Source: Prochlorococcus sp. AG-436-M02 (lineage in GTDB: Bacteria; Cyanobacteriota; Cyanobacteriia; PCC-6307; Cyanobiaceae). Taken from it: a DNA stretch of 64,000 nucleotides. Shown here piece after piece: positions 49,750-61,162 of this stretch (within the stretch, counting starts at the first letter, position 1; each line of letters starts with the position of its first letter). A program made the translations under genes and the position numbers. The stretch lies in NCBI GenBank assembly GCA_003212515.1, contig QCPL01000003.1:53252-117251 (forward strand), in the 5' to 3' direction. Below the pieces are notes generated by a model. That model made no database searches. It saw only the letters and a list, made by a program, of their open reading frames with translations, and had not been told where the DNA came from.

Positions 49750-51513
49750 ATGACTCTTTTGGTGCAAAAATTTGGAGGCACCTCAGTTGGCAACATTGAG
49801 CGAATTAAAGCAGTTGCAAAACGAATTGCATCATCCAAAGAAGCAGGGAATCAACTTGTAATTGTTGTCTCAGCGATGGGAGATAGCACGGACAAGCTAA
49901 GCAACCTTGCTTTATCAATAAGCGGCAAGCCTCCAGCTAGAGAAATGGATATGCTTCTCTCCACTGGAGAACAAGTCACAATATCATTGCTTTCAATAGC
50001 TCTGAATGAACTTGGGATTTCAGCAACATCAATGACTGGGAGTCAGGTTGGCATCATTACTGAGTCTGCACATGGAAAAGCACGAATTCTGGATATCAAA
50101 ACCGATCGAATTAAAGAACTATTGAAAAATGGTCATGTTGTTGTAGTAGCAGGATTTCAAGGAACAAGCTTGGGCAGTAGCAAAACTGCTGAAATTACTA
50201 CACTTGGCAGAGGTGGCTCTGACACATCTGCTGTAGCACTTGCAACTGCATTACAAGCCGACTGTTGTGAAATATATACTGACGTTTCTGGGGTTCTTAC
50301 TACCGATCCAAGAAAAGTTGCAGACGCGCAACTTATGCTAAAAGTAACTTGCGATGAAATGCTTGAGCTGGCAAGTCTTGGTGCAGCAGTTTTGCATCCA
50401 AGAGCAGTTGAAATAGCAAGAAACTATGGAGTCAAGGTTGTAGTACGTTCTAGTTGGGATAATGAACCTGGAACAACCTTAACTAGTAGTGAAAAACGCT
50501 CATTAGGCAAAGAAGGATTAGAGCTCAGCAAACCAGTCAACGCTATAGAACTATTAGAAAAGCAAGCTGTTATAGGTCTATCTCATATTCCTGATCAACC
50601 AGGAATCGCAGCAGATTTATTCGAAACACTTTCTGAAGGTGGTATTAACGTCGACTTAATTATTCAATCAACACATCAAGGTAACAGTAATGATATTACA
50701 TTTACAATTGCAGAAGAAGATTTAGAGAGAACAAAGTTCTTATGCCAAAGACTTATTGAGAAGCTTGGAGGAAAATTAACAGCACAGACAAATATGTCAA
50801 AGCTAAGTATTCGTGGAGCAGGAATAATGGGACGACCAGGAATTGCAGCAAAATTTTTTGATACTCTCTCAAAATCTGCAATAAATCTTAGATTAATTGC
50901 AACTAGTGAAGTAAAAGTTAGTTGTGTAATTAATGCTAAATTAGGGGCTAAAGCTTTGAGATATGCAAGCGAAGCCTTTGATTTGAAGGATCAACAAATT
51001 AAAATAAATCCTACCAATATTGACAATAATGAACCAGAAGTAAAGGGAATAGCTTTAGATCCCAACCAAGTGCAATTAAGTGTTATAAATGTACCAGATA
51101 TACCAGGTTCTGCAGCAATATTATGTCAAGCTTTTGCTGATGAAGGAATATGTTTACATACGATTGTGCAGTCAGAAAGAAAATGTGACTCTAATGGAAA
51201 AATAATTAGTTTTACAATGAACAAAAATGATAGAAAAAATGCAGATAATATTTTAATTCCTCTATTAAAAGTTTGGCCTGCGGCTTATTTAGAAGATGGT
51301 CAAGCAATTGCAAGAATCAGTGCAGTAGGAGCAGGAATGCCAGTCAGCATAGGAACAGCAGGTCGCATGTTTAGGGCACTGGCAAATGCTCAAATCAATA
51401 TTCTAATGATTGCAACTAGTGAAATTAGAACAACTTGTATTGTTTCAGAGAATGATGGAGTCCGTGCTTTGAAAGAAGTACATAAATTCTTCAAACTAAA
51501 TTCAAAGTCATAA
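49750..51513 (+). CDS. lysC: Aspartate kinase with four ACT domains
   Basis: First step of lysine, threonine and methionine synthesis. 587 residues, the long cyanobacterial form. Kinase domain (about 1-240) has VQKFGGTSVGNIERIKAVAKRI and GGSDTSAVALATALQADCCEIYTDVSGV. The remaining half carries four tandem ACT domains: around 275 (HIPDQPGIAADLF), 355 (AGIMGRPGIAAKFF), 445 (VPDIPGSAAILC) and 525 (AGMPVSIGTAGRM), the feedback sites for lysine and threonine. It may be cotranscribed with the holA-like gene. Confidence 0.96.
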   Translation: MTLLVQKFGGTSVGNIERIKAVAKRIASSKEAGNQLVIVVSAMGDSTDKLSNLALSISGKPPAREMDMLLSTGEQVTISLLSIALNELGISATSMTGSQVGIITESAHGKARILDIKTDRIKELLKNGHVVVVAGFQGTSLGSSKTAEITTLGRGGSDTSAVALATALQADCCEIYTDVSGVLTTDPRKVADAQLMLKVTCDEMLELASLGAAVLHPRAVEIARNYGVKVVVRSSWDNEPGTTLTSSEKRSLGKEGLELSKPVNAIELLEKQAVIGLSHIPDQPGIAADLFETLSEGGINVDLIIQSTHQGNSNDITFTIAEEDLERTKFLCQRLIEKLGGKLTAQTNMSKLSIRGAGIMGRPGIAAKFFDTLSKSAINLRLIATSEVKVSCVINAKLGAKALRYASEAFDLKDQQIKINPTNIDNNEPEVKGIALDPNQVQLSVINVPDIPGSAAILCQAFADEGICLHTIVQSERKCDSNGKIISFTMNKNDRKNADNILIPLLKVWPAAYLEDGQAIARISAVGAGMPVSIGTAGRMFRALANAQINILMIATSEIRTTCIVSENDGVRALKEVHKFFKLNSKS

Positions 51514-51540
51514 GAAATATTATTGTCAATTTTAATTATT

Positions 51541-53574
51541 TTATTTCAGTAGTTTTCTTCTTAATTGATGAATCTGATCTCTAAGCTTAGCAGCTGTTTC
51601 AAAGTCTAGTTTAGAAGCAGAAATCTTCATTCTTTTCTCAAGATCATCAATTAGTTGGGGTAAATCTTCAATAGAAATATCAACACTATCATTTGACTTT
51701 AATTCATTAACTAAATTAGATGACATCTCAATCAAAGCAGGGTCAGATCCATCCTTTTGTAATCTTCTAGAAAGTTCTAAAAAAGAAAGTATTGAATTAC
51801 TAGATTTCTTTCCAGCTGGCATTGGAGTTATATTATTTTCCAAGTTATATGCATGTTGTAGTGATCTTCTTCGTTCTGTTTCATCAATGGCTTTCTTCAT
51901 AGAATCTGTAAAATTATCTGCATAAAGTAATGCCATGCCTTCAACATGCCTTGCTGCCCGACCAATTGTTTGAATAAGAGATCTTTCAGCTCTTAAAAAA
52001 CCTTCCTTATCAGCATCAAGAATAACAACTAAAGAAACTTCAGGTAAATCTAAGCCCTCTCGCAATAAATTTACTCCTACCAAAACATCATATTCTCCCA
52101 TTCTTAAATCCTGAATAATTTCAATTCTTTCTATAGAATGTATTTCTGAATGAAGATATCGAACACGGGTCTTGTTATCAGACAAATAATCGGTTAAATC
52201 TTCAGCCATCCTTTTAGTTAATGTAGTTATTAAAACTCGCTGATTCTTAAGTGCTCTTTTTCTAATCTCTTCTAATAAATCCTCAACCTGGCCGTTAGTA
52301 GGACGAACTTCTACAAGAGGATCTAAAACACCTGTTGGTCTAATAACTTGTTCTACAATATCATCCTTGCTAATTTCTAATTCCCAATTACCAGGAGTAG
52401 CACTAATAAAAACTGTTTGATTAGTCTTTCCCCAAAACTCATCTGCTTTCAATGGTCGATTATCTGCAGCACTAGGGAGACGAAAACCATGCTCAATTAA
52501 AACTTTCTTCCTTGACTGATCTCCGTTATACATAGCTAATAATTGAGAGCAAGTAACATGACTTTCATCAACAATTAACAACCAATTTTCAGGGAAATAA
52601 TCAATTAAACATTCTGGAGATGAACCTGGCTCTCTTCCAGATAAGTGACGGGCATAATTCTCTACACCATTACAGTACCCAACCTCTCTTAGCATTTCCA
52701 AATCATACTTAGTTCTTTGCTCCAGTCTTTGAGCTTCGAGAAGTTTACCTTCTTGATTAAAGAAATCTAATTGTTCATTTAATTCATTTTTTATTTGTAT
52801 AATCGCATTTAAGAGTCTATCTTTAGGTGTCACAAAATGCTTTGCGGGATATATACTTATAGAATCCAAGCTTTCAAGAATCTCGCCAGTAATAGGATCA
52901 ACATATCTAATTGATTCTATCTCATCTCCAAACAGTTCAATTCGAACTAACCTATCATCATAAGCTGGTCCAATTTCAATAACATCGCCTTTTACTCTAA
53001 ACTTTCCACGAGAAATATCAATATCATTTCTAAAATATTGATTATTAACTAAATCTCTTAAAATACAACGAATTTCTATAATGTCCCCTACGTTAAATCT
53101 AATAGCAGCCTTTAAATATTCACTTGGAATACCAAGACCATAAATACAACTGATTGAAGCAACTACAATAACATCATCTCTTTCAAATAAAGAGCGCGTG
53201 GCAGAATGCCTCAACATATCTATTTCTTCATTAATAGAAGAAGTTTTAGCAATATAAGTATCACTAACTGGCACATAAGCCTCAGGCTGATAATAATCAT
53301 AATAAGAAATAAAATATTCAACAGCATTATTAGGGAAAAATTCTCTTAACTCATTGCAAAGTTGAGCAGCAAGTGTTTTATTATGAGCCAAGACAAGTGC
53401 TGGTCGGCCAGTTTCTGCAATCACATTCGCTATGGTAAAAGTTTTACCTGTTCCTGTAGCTCCTAAAAGAGTTTGATATCGCTTCCCAGAGTTAACACCA
53501 TTAACAAGATGATCTATTGCTTGGGGCTGATCACCCTTAGGAATATATGGGGCTTGCAAATGATATTTAGTCAT
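51541..53574 (-). CDS. uvrB: Excinuclease ABC subunit B
   Basis: Damage-verifying helicase of nucleotide excision repair. 677 residues. Walker A is [20 protein letters not shown], the beta-hairpin is [39 protein letters not shown] in segments, the DEAD-type block is [11 protein letters not shown], the helicase C-terminal motif is [12 protein letters not shown], and the UVR domain at the end is [24 protein letters not shown]. It diverges from nothing: the next upstream gene on the same strand is the DUF561 protein. Confidence 0.97.
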   Translation of the reverse strand: MTKYHLQAPYIPKGDQPQAIDHLVNGVNSGKRYQTLLGATGTGKTFTIANVIAETGRPALVLAHNKTLAAQLCNELREFFPNNAVEYFISYYDYYQPEAYVPVSDTYIAKTSSINEEIDMLRHSATRSLFERDDVIVVASISCIYGLGIPSEYLKAAIRFNVGDIIEIRCILRDLVNNQYFRNDIDISRGKFRVKGDVIEIGPAYDDRLVRIELFGDEIESIRYVDPITGEILESLDSISIYPAKHFVTPKDRLLNAIIQIKNELNEQLDFFNQEGKLLEAQRLEQRTKYDLEMLREVGYCNGVENYARHLSGREPGSSPECLIDYFPENWLLIVDESHVTCSQLLAMYNGDQSRKKVLIEHGFRLPSAADNRPLKADEFWGKTNQTVFISATPGNWELEISKDDIVEQVIRPTGVLDPLVEVRPTNGQVEDLLEEIRKRALKNQRVLITTLTKRMAEDLTDYLSDNKTRVRYLHSEIHSIERIEIIQDLRMGEYDVLVGVNLLREGLDLPEVSLVVILDADKEGFLRAERSLIQTIGRAARHVEGMALLYADNFTDSMKKAIDETERRRSLQHAYNLENNITPMPAGKKSSNSILSFLELSRRLQKDGSDPALIEMSSNLVNELKSNDSVDISIEDLPQLIDDLEKRMKISASKLDFETAAKLRDQIHQLRRKLLK

Positions 53575-53666
53575 ATTAATTAGCTATATAATTGATTAAA
53601 TTCTGGTCATAAAGTAATAGTCATAGCCTTTTTAAAATTAAAAAATTTCTAAGAGATTGCTTTATC

Positions 53667-54449
53667 TTATTTAGCAGCTCCTTTGAGCAAAGACTCAGAG
53701 TATACAAATGCTCGCCTAATAGTTTTAATCATTGCAATCATTTCCAATTCGTTATTCAAACGATTTACAGCTGAACCAATACCTACTCCACTAGCGCCAG
53801 AACTTAAAGCCATCGGAACAGTAATATCTGACAAGCCAGAGGCACATAAAATAGGAGCTTTGCATCCTGATTCTGAAAAACTATGAGAGATAGAATAAAC
53901 AGAGGCAAGAGTAGGAGCAGCTTTCTCAATAAGACCAAGAACTCCTGGTTTACGTGGTATGGAGCTTGTGCCGCCCTCTGTTTGAATTACATCAGCACCA
54001 ACCTCAATTAAATCTAAAGCCAGTTCAGACTGTTTATCAAAAGTCAAGGTATGAGGAACTGTCACTGATAAAACAATATCAGGCAAGATCTTTCTCGTTT
54101 GGATAGTTAAATCAATAACTTCCTTTGCGCTAAACAACCTGCCTTGAGGATAAAAAGAATCAAAATTACCTATTTCAGCAATTGTTGCCCCAGCTTCTAT
54201 AGCCTCTGGGAATCGCTCTGGTTCAACCGAGCTAACGCAAACAGGAAGATCCGAACACTCAATGGCAGCTTTTACAAGCTCAGGACAACATGCAATATCA
54301 ATCAAGTCTGCTCCACCTAATGCAGCAGATCTTGCTACTTGCTCTACCAAATTTTGATCGAAGTTATTTAAACCAGTAATAACTTTAAAGACAGAATGAT
54401 TAGAAAAGCTCTTTTGAAGTTCATATGGAAGATTTTGAAGACGCGACAT
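53667..54449 (-). CDS. DUF561/Ycf23-like TIM-barrel protein
   Basis: Predicted TIM-barrel of unknown function, conserved in cyanobacteria and plastids. With the ATG at 54449 it is 260 residues; the frame extends to 54512 but the extra residues overlap the upstream region and look noncoding. Barrel-strand patterns are visible: FKVITGLNNFD, GADLIDIACCPELVKAA, LPVCVSSVEP, GATIAEIGNFDSFYPQG, LDLIEVGADVIQTEGG and the phosphate-binding-like GASGVGIGSAVNRL. It resembles Ycf23. No enzyme activity can be assigned. Start diverges from tilS by 84 bases. Confidence 0.85.
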   Translation of the reverse strand: MSRLQNLPYELQKSFSNHSVFKVITGLNNFDQNLVEQVARSAALGGADLIDIACCPELVKAAIECSDLPVCVSSVEPERFPEAIEAGATIAEIGNFDSFYPQGRLFSAKEVIDLTIQTRKILPDIVLSVTVPHTLTFDKQSELALDLIEVGADVIQTEGGTSSIPRKPGVLGLIEKAAPTLASVYSISHSFSESGCKAPILCASGLSDITVPMALSSGASGVGIGSAVNRLNNELEMIAMIKTIRRAFVYSESLLKGAAK

Positions 54450-54533
54450 TAAAGCAAGAACGAATAACCTAATTGTGATATTAGTTCGACATTTAGAACT
54501 AAACCAAGTCAATCTGGTGACTTAGCTAAACAA

Positions 54534-55559
54534 ATGTCACTACTTACAAACATTGAAAAACCCTGGAGCTTATGGCATCAAAGGCTTCATAAAGATTTAA
54601 AGCGTAAAAAAAATCTTCTTCCTGCTGGATCATCTCTCTTGATCTCAGTATCTGGAGGACAAGATTCGATGGCCCTACTTCAATTGATTCTAGATCTGCA
54701 AAGACTTTACAAATGGAAAATACACGTTTGGCATGGAGATCATGGTTGGCATAAGAAATCAAAGTTAATTGCAGATGAACTAGAGCAATGGTGCAAAAAC
54801 AAGAACATTCCATTTTCTCTAACATCAACAGAAAAAAATAAAATCTGCACAGAAAAAGATGCGCGAGAATGGCGTTACGAAAACCTTATAAAAGAAGCAA
54901 AAAAACTTTCCAAAAAAAATCCTGACAAACCCTTCAAATATGTTTTAACAGGTCATACAGGAACTGATCGAGCAGAAACTTTTCTAATTAACCTTGCAAG
55001 AGGGTCTTATTTAGCAGGATTAAGCAGTTTACGTGAAAAAAGAATACTCCAAGATGAAATCAATTTAATTAGACCAATGCTGGGATTTAGCAGAAAAGAA
55101 ACAATCCAAATATGCAATGAAATGAATTTACCAATATGGATTGACCCATCAAATTTGAATCTTATATTCACTCGCAACAAAATTAGAGAAAAAGTTTTAC
55201 CAGTTTTAGAAAAGCTTCATAATGGCAGTACTATGCGAATCGCAAAGCTTGCAGAAACTCTTTCAAGTTTGCAGAGCGATCAATATCACTTAACAAAACT
55301 AGCAATTCAAAGTATCAGTATTGATGAAGGAATATCTAGAGAATCAATGAAAAATCTTCCTAAAACAGTGCGAGCAATTATCTTTCATCAATGGTTTAAA
55401 GATAATGATTTAACTCCACCATCATCAGCACAACTTAATGAACTAAGTCATAAAATTGAACAACATAAACCACCAGGTTCTATAGACCTATCAAAAGGAT
55501 GGAAAGTAAAGTGGGACAAAAAGGTAATTACCTTAATCAAACCAAGCACTGAGCAATAA
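54534..55559 (+). CDS. tilS: tRNA(Ile)-lysidine synthase
   Basis: Modifies C34 of the tRNA-Ile with CAU anticodon to lysidine, so that AUA is read as Ile. 341 residues, near the short end of the family. PP-loop SVSGGQDSMALLQL (SGGxDS at 40-45), GHTGTDRAETFLINLARGS and LIRPMLGFSRKETIQICNEMNLPIWIDPSN are family landmarks. The C-terminal substrate-binding extension of longer TilS proteins is reduced. It converges with rnj (6-base gap). Confidence 0.94.
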   Translation: MSLLTNIEKPWSLWHQRLHKDLKRKKNLLPAGSSLLISVSGGQDSMALLQLILDLQRLYKWKIHVWHGDHGWHKKSKLIADELEQWCKNKNIPFSLTSTEKNKICTEKDAREWRYENLIKEAKKLSKKNPDKPFKYVLTGHTGTDRAETFLINLARGSYLAGLSSLREKRILQDEINLIRPMLGFSRKETIQICNEMNLPIWIDPSNLNLIFTRNKIREKVLPVLEKLHNGSTMRIAKLAETLSSLQSDQYHLTKLAIQSISIDEGISRESMKNLPKTVRAIIFHQWFKDNDLTPPSSAQLNELSHKIEQHKPPGSIDLSKGWKVKWDKKVITLIKPSTEQ

Positions 55560-55565
55560 GAGAAT

Positions 55566-57506
55566 TTAACTAATAGCCGAACGACGTCTTCTAGTCCTTC
55601 CAGCTGGTTCATCGCCTTGAACATCATCATTATTAGATTGGGATGCAGAAGGAGTCGAAACTAAGCGCGATTGACTGTTTTGATTGGATATCATTGATCC
55701 ATCTTTTCTAGAAACATCTACTCTCTTAGGCTCTGATTGTTTTTTAGAGTCTTCATCAGCTCTACCTTTATAAGCAGGCGTGCCTCCTGGAGCAGGTTGA
55801 ACCAAACAAAGAATCAAAGGTTCAACTTGAAACTCTCTGCGCATTCTTCTTGCTATACCAGATTCAACTTCTCTCTGAAATCCAATCCAATCAACCTCAA
55901 CCGAATTAGCACTTACCTGCCTAGATAGCTGCTTCCATCGATTCTGCAAAACCCAAATAATTTCTTTCTCTGTCCAAAGAGACATTTTTTTAGGTTCAGC
56001 AGTAGTTACGACACCACGTAAGTTCACCCTAGGAGGAGCAACCATTACTCCATCAGTACTAACAGCAACAAGAAGAGTAATAACTCCATCTTCAGCTAGC
56101 TGTTGACGTTCTTTTAAAACACGTGCATCGACAATTCCATTTCTAGAAGCATCTAATAGTTCTATTCCTGCTTTTACTGGTTGACCTCTTGTAATTGAGT
56201 CAGAAGTAAGTTGGACAACATCTCCATTCTCAAGAATTAAAATATTATTTTCAGGAACTCCCATTGATTGGGCACTTTTACTGTGACAAACAAGCATCCT
56301 ATGTTCACCATGCACTGGAACAAAATACTTTGGTTTTGTTAAAGCCAGCATTAATTTTTGGTCTTCTTGAAAACCATGACCTGAAACATGTATCCCTTCA
56401 CCCTTTCCATAGACAACTTTCGCTCCAAGCTGCATCAAGCGATCAATGGTATTTACAACAGAGATAGTATTTCCAGGAATAGGACTGGCAGAAAAAATAA
56501 TCGTATCTGTTGTTTTGACTTGAACATGTTGATGATCTCCTCGAGAAATGCGGCTCAATGCAGCCAAGGGTTCACCTTGGCTGCCAGTCATCAGAAGCAA
56601 CGTCTCACGATCAGGCATATCTCGAATTTGCTTAATTGGTACAAATAATTCATCAGGAGCTTTCATATATCCAATTTCCCTTGCTTTTGCAATCACATTC
56701 AACATAGATCTACCTAGTAAACCAACTTTTCTGCCATGCTTTAATGCAAGCTCAAGAATCATCGCTACTCGATGAATAGAACTCGCAAATGTTGTAATAA
56801 TTACTCGTCCCTCTGCATCCGCAACATGACGTTCTAAGGATGGAAAAACAGTTCGTTCTGAAGGGCACCAGCCTGGAACCTCTGCGTTAGTTGAATCACT
56901 AAAAAGACATAAAACTCCTTCTTTACCATGATATGCCAAGCGTTCTAAGTCAAAATGCTCACCATCTACAGGGGTATGGTCAAACTTAAAATCGCCCGTA
57001 AAAATTATTGTTCCAACTGGAGTCTTAATAGCTAATGAAAAGCTATCGGCCATTGAATGAGTATTTCTAATAAACTCAACAGAAAAGGACTGGCCTACTT
57101 TGACAACATCTCTAGGACCAACTGTTTGAATAGTAGTGCGATCTGTAACTCCAGCTTCCTCCATCTTCCCTTGTAACATTGACATGGCCAAGCGAGGGCC
57201 ATATATGACAGGAATATTGAAATGCTTTAAATGATGAGATATACCGCCTATATGATCTTCATGCCCATGAGTGACAATCATCCCTCTGATTCTTCTCTGA
57301 TTCTCTCGTAAATAACTTGTATCAGGCATAACAACGTTCACCCCATGCATGCCATCACTTGGAAAAGCAAGGCCTGCATCTACAAGCATCAATTCATCCC
57401 CATATTCAAAAACACAGGTATTCTTTCCAATTTCATGAAGCCCACCCAGTGGGATTACTTTTAAGGCTTGTTTTTGCAAACTAGTATTTGAAGAAGAAAT
57501 AGTCAT
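55566..57506 (-). CDS. rnj: Ribonuclease J
   Basis: Metallo-beta-lactamase-fold RNase with 5'-3' exonuclease and endonuclease activity, central to cyanobacterial mRNA turnover. 646 residues. Zinc ligands are in TH-GHEDHIGGI (His80, His82, Asp84, His85), further ligands in FTGDFKFDH and PVHGEHRML. Beta-CASP domain region about 215-350, C-terminal domain to about 555, followed by a Ser/Gln/Arg-rich tail ending GRTRRRRSAIS that looks disordered. It has its own start after a terminator that follows dapA. Confidence 0.95.
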   Translation of the reverse strand: MTISSSNTSLQKQALKVIPLGGLHEIGKNTCVFEYGDELMLVDAGLAFPSDGMHGVNVVMPDTSYLRENQRRIRGMIVTHGHEDHIGGISHHLKHFNIPVIYGPRLAMSMLQGKMEEAGVTDRTTIQTVGPRDVVKVGQSFSVEFIRNTHSMADSFSLAIKTPVGTIIFTGDFKFDHTPVDGEHFDLERLAYHGKEGVLCLFSDSTNAEVPGWCPSERTVFPSLERHVADAEGRVIITTFASSIHRVAMILELALKHGRKVGLLGRSMLNVIAKAREIGYMKAPDELFVPIKQIRDMPDRETLLLMTGSQGEPLAALSRISRGDHQHVQVKTTDTIIFSASPIPGNTISVVNTIDRLMQLGAKVVYGKGEGIHVSGHGFQEDQKLMLALTKPKYFVPVHGEHRMLVCHSKSAQSMGVPENNILILENGDVVQLTSDSITRGQPVKAGIELLDASRNGIVDARVLKERQQLAEDGVITLLVAVSTDGVMVAPPRVNLRGVVTTAEPKKMSLWTEKEIIWVLQNRWKQLSRQVSANSVEVDWIGFQREVESGIARRMRREFQVEPLILCLVQPAPGGTPAYKGRADEDSKKQSEPKRVDVSRKDGSMISNQNSQSRLVSTPSASQSNNDDVQGDEPAGRTRRRRSAIS

Positions 57507-57572
57507 GAGATAAACATTGGTTAAATAAATTGATTGATCTATTGAGATAAGGCCCTCAAAGAAGCTTATTGC

Positions 57573-57591
57573 AAAAAAACCTTTTAGGTTT
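57573..57591 (-). terminator. Intrinsic terminator overlapping the dapA stop codon
   Basis: On the minus strand the six-base arms AAACCT (57586-57591) and AGGTTT (57577-57582) flank a 3-base loop and are followed by four more T (57573-57576), giving seven T in a row. The stop TAA of dapA (57584-57586) sits within the hairpin. A classic factor-independent shape, short stem. It should separate asd-dapA from rnj transcripts. Confidence 0.6.
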
Positions 57592-58492
57592 GTCGCAAGG
57601 CTGAAATGATTGAAACAAGCTCTTCTTTCATTAGATTATTTAGAGGGAGTAATGGTTTACGAGGTGCACCTACAGGCCATCCAATAAACTCAAGAGCAGC
57701 TTTGACAGGAATAGGATTCGTAGTTGTAAATAAAGCTTTAAAGAGAGGTTGTAGTTCTTCATGATGCCTAAGTGCCACACTACATTGCCCTGTGTAAAAA
57801 GCTTCAATCATTGCTTTTAAGCGAAGACCTACAATATGACTGGCAACACTTACAACACCTACAGCTCCAACAGATAACATTGGTAGAAGAAGAGCATCGT
57901 CACCACTATAAATTGCCAACTTTGATCCACATTTTATTCTCAACTCAGTAACTTCATTTGTAGTTCCACTAGCTGCCTTAAAACTAATAATATTTGAACA
58001 ATTCATAAGACTTTGAACTGTAATTGGAGATATTGAAGTCCCTGTCCTTCCAGGAATGTTGTAAATCATTAATGGAAGGTCTGGAGCAGCATCAGCAACT
58101 GCACGAAAGTGAGCCTCCAATCCTTCTTGTGGAGGCTTGTTGTAATAAGGAACAACCACTAAAGCTCCATCAGCTCCAGCATCAGCCGCTTTAGAAGTTG
58201 CATCAATTGCTTCAGAAGTACTATTACTGCCGGTCCCAGCTAAAACCTTGACTGCACTATTGACTGAATTCCTAACTGTTTCTAGTAACTGATATTGCTC
58301 TTTCCAGCTAAGGGTAGGGGACTCACCAGTAGTGCCACAAACAACAATTCCATCAGAACCTTGGTCTACTAAATATTTAGCCAATCTTGAAGCCAAGTTA
58401 AAGTCAACATATCCATCTTTATCAAATGGAGTAACCATTGCCGTCAACAAACGTCCAAATGGAGCAGTAGATAATTCAGCAATAGAACTCAT
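57584..58492 (-). CDS. dapA: 4-hydroxy-tetrahydrodipicolinate synthase
   Basis: Condenses pyruvate with aspartate semialdehyde at the branch to lysine and diaminopimelate. 302 residues. Schiff-base Lys172 in [11 protein letters not shown], Tyr144 and Arg149 in IYNIPGRTG, and the [11 protein letters not shown] motif at 53-63. The start ATG overlaps the asd stop by 4 bases, so the two are translationally coupled. A terminator overlaps its own stop. Confidence 0.96.
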   Translation of the reverse strand: MSSIAELSTAPFGRLLTAMVTPFDKDGYVDFNLASRLAKYLVDQGSDGIVVCGTTGESPTLSWKEQYQLLETVRNSVNSAVKVLAGTGSNSTSEAIDATSKAADAGADGALVVVPYYNKPPQEGLEAHFRAVADAAPDLPLMIYNIPGRTGTSISPITVQSLMNCSNIISFKAASGTTNEVTELRIKCGSKLAIYSGDDALLLPMLSVGAVGVVSVASHIVGLRLKAMIEAFYTGQCSVALRHHEELQPLFKALFTTTNPIPVKAALEFIGWPVGAPRKPLLPLNNLMKEELVSIISALRQT

Positions 58493-59520
58493 GATGATTC
58501 AAGCAAAAGCTCAGCTATTTGAATTGCATTTAATGCAGCACCTTTACGAATTTGATCCCCACAAAGCCATAATTCCAAGCAATTGGGATGACTAAGATCT
58601 TGCCGGACTCTTCCTACAGCCACTGAATCAGTTCCAGTGACATCTACTGGCATTGGGAATCTATTAGCACCGACATCCTCAAACAATTCAATCCCTGGAG
58701 CTTTACTAAGAATGTCTTTGGCAAAATCAACAGGAAAAGGTTCTTGGAACTCAATATTAACTGATTCAGAATGAGCTCTTAGCACAGGCACTCTTACACA
58801 AGTAGCTGTAAAGGCCAAATCAGGTTGAGACATTATTTTTCGTGTTTCATTAATCATTTTCATCTCCTCTTCACAATAACTATTTGCCTGCAAAGGAGAG
58901 TTATGAAGAAAAAGATTAAATGCAAGTGAATATGGGAGCACCTTGCTTTTAGGCACATTCCCATCCAAAACATCTTGACTAAGGGTTTTTAATTCTTCCA
59001 TCGCTCTAGCACCTGCACCACTTGCAGACTGATATGTAGAAACAACAACCCTCTTAATATGATTTTTAGATGCAAGAGGAGCAAGCACCAAAGACAAAAG
59101 GATAGTAGTGCAATTGGGATTGGCAATTAATCCACAATGATTAAATGCATCTTGAGGATTAACCTCGGGAACAACCAAAGGCACACCCTCATCCATTCTA
59201 AAAGCATTTGAATTATCAATTATCACAGCACCTGCAGAATTTATTGATTCTCTCCATTTGGACGTAATCGATCCACCAGCAGAAGCTAAAACCAAGTCCA
59301 CACCATTAAATTTATCTTCAGAAACATTTTCAATAATCAAATTTTTCCCTTTCCAAGATTGAACTTTTCCTGCTGATCTTTCAGATGCCAATAAACGTAG
59401 TTCTTTGATAGGGAAAGAACGTTCCTCAAGAATTTTTAGTATTTCCAAACCAACTGCTCCACTTGAACCAAGCACAGCAACAGTTAAAGGTCGATTAGAT
59501 AAAGATTGATTAAAAGTCAA
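58489..59520 (-). CDS. asd: Aspartate-semialdehyde dehydrogenase
   Basis: Reduces aspartyl phosphate to the semialdehyde, upstream of dapA in the same operon. 343 residues. NADP fold [17 protein letters not shown] at 18-34, catalytic Cys137 in IANPNCTTI, and the substrate block [17 protein letters not shown]. Together with lysC (49750) it completes the first steps of the aspartate pathway in this window. It diverges from tig over 165 bases. Confidence 0.96.
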   Translation of the reverse strand: MTFNQSLSNRPLTVAVLGSSGAVGLEILKILEERSFPIKELRLLASERSAGKVQSWKGKNLIIENVSEDKFNGVDLVLASAGGSITSKWRESINSAGAVIIDNSNAFRMDEGVPLVVPEVNPQDAFNHCGLIANPNCTTILLSLVLAPLASKNHIKRVVVSTYQSASGAGARAMEELKTLSQDVLDGNVPKSKVLPYSLAFNLFLHNSPLQANSYCEEEMKMINETRKIMSQPDLAFTATCVRVPVLRAHSESVNIEFQEPFPVDFAKDILSKAPGIELFEDVGANRFPMPVDVTGTDSVAVGRVRQDLSHPNCLELWLCGDQIRKGAALNAIQIAELLLESS

Positions 59521-59685
59521 ATTGCTACAACGGAGAAATTAGTTTTGAGAAAATTGATGCTATCCAAATTTGTAATACGAAAGAAAATAATGTCCAAAAA
59601 TCGATAAAAGGATAATAGTTTTTGATAGATGGTCTTAATCTTCCTTAGTGTAATAGGCAAATGAGCTTCGAACCTTCGTTAACCA

Positions 59686-61107
59686 ATGAGTAATTCCAAA
59701 TTAAAAATAAAAACTAAGCCACTCCCAAAGAGTCGGCTAGCTATTGAATTTGAAGTTCCATCAGAGCAATGCAAAAAAAGTTTTGACGACGCAGTATCAA
59801 CTTTGTGCAAATCTGCGGATCTTCCAGGTTTTCGTAAAGGGAAAATACCTAAAGCGGTGATACTTCAACAACTTGGATCCAAAAGAATTCAAGCTTCGGC
59901 ATTAGAAAAGTTATTAGAAAAAATTTGGAAACAAGCTCTCAAAGAAGAGTCTATTTCTCCTCTTAGTGACCCAGAGTTATCAGGCGGTTTCGACGCGCTT
60001 CTGGACAATTTTTCTACAGATAAAACACTTACTTTTACTTTAGAAACAGATGTACCACCAACACCATCACTAAAAACTACTAAAGGTCTCACAGCTGAAG
60101 TAGAAGTAATCAAATTTGAAAAAAACAAAGTTGATGAATTAATAGAACAATCGCGAAAACAACTAGCAACTCTTTTGCCAGTGGAAAAAAGACCAGCTGC
60201 TAATGGTGATATAGCAGTTGTTTCTTTCAAGGGAAAATTGGCTGATGATAATACAGAAATCGAAGGCGGTAGCTCTGAATCAATGGACATTGAATTAGAA
60301 AAAGGCCAAATGATTCCTGGTTTTATTGAAGGTATTTGCGGAATGAAAATAAATGAAGAGAAAACTATCGACTGTGAATTCCCTAAAGATTATCACGATG
60401 AAAAAACACGGGGTAAAAAAGCTAAGTTTGCAATTAAATTAAAAGATTTAAAAACAAGAGAACTGCCCGAACTTAATGATGAATTTGCTAAACAAGCAAG
60501 TGACAAAGAAACAATGAGCGAGCTTCGGCAGGACCTTACCAATCGTCTCAAAGAAGATGCTGAAAAACGTCAGCAAAAAAATCGACAAGAATCATTACTA
60601 AAAGTCCTAGTTGATCAACTCGATGTCGAGCTTCCAAAAACTCTTATTGACCAAGAAGTACGTAATTTAATTGAGCAAACTGCAAGAACCTTTGCACAGC
60701 AAGGAATGGATGTGAAGTCAACATTTACTTCAGAATTGGTAAATTCTCTTATGGAGTCTTCTCGGCCAGAAGCAGAAGAGAATCTAAGAAAGAATTTTGC
60801 TCTCCAAGCATTAGCAAAGGAAGAAAATATAGAAGTAGATGAAAAAACCCTTGAAACTAAATTGAAGGAAGTAAAAAAAGAGTTATCAAACGAAAAAAAT
60901 ATTGATCACAAGAAATTGCGCCAAGCTGTACTTGATGATCTTCTTCAGGACAAACTATTTGATTGGTTGGAAGAAAATAATGAGGTGGTTGAAAAACCCT
61001 CTGAAAAAAAACGCAACAACAACAAAGAAAAAAGTGCAAAGAGCAAAAAAAGAGAACCAAAATCTCCAAAAACAAACTTAAAAACTGACAAATCATCTAA
61101 AAAGTAA
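59686..61107 (+). CDS. tig: Trigger factor
   Basis: Ribosome-associated chaperone and peptidyl-prolyl isomerase. 473 residues. Ribosome-binding N-terminal domain with [19 protein letters not shown] (GFRxGxxP motif at about 48-56), PPIase domain with [22 protein letters not shown], then the helical C-terminal arms. An unusual lysine/asparagine-rich tail (about 435-473) follows, with repeated Lys-Lys and Ser-Lys. It is the first gene of the tig-clpP-clpX cluster. Confidence 0.95.
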   Translation: MSNSKLKIKTKPLPKSRLAIEFEVPSEQCKKSFDDAVSTLCKSADLPGFRKGKIPKAVILQQLGSKRIQASALEKLLEKIWKQALKEESISPLSDPELSGGFDALLDNFSTDKTLTFTLETDVPPTPSLKTTKGLTAEVEVIKFEKNKVDELIEQSRKQLATLLPVEKRPAANGDIAVVSFKGKLADDNTEIEGGSSESMDIELEKGQMIPGFIEGICGMKINEEKTIDCEFPKDYHDEKTRGKKAKFAIKLKDLKTRELPELNDEFAKQASDKETMSELRQDLTNRLKEDAEKRQQKNRQESLLKVLVDQLDVELPKTLIDQEVRNLIEQTARTFAQQGMDVKSTFTSELVNSLMESSRPEAEENLRKNFALQALAKEENIEVDEKTLETKLKEVKKELSNEKNIDHKKLRQAVLDDLLQDKLFDWLEENNEVVEKPSEKKRNNNKEKSAKSKKREPKSPKTNLKTDKSSKK

Positions 61108-61162
61108 CCCGAAAAATATGTTCCACTTCTAGATTGTTCATTAATAAAGTTAAAGACTCAAG

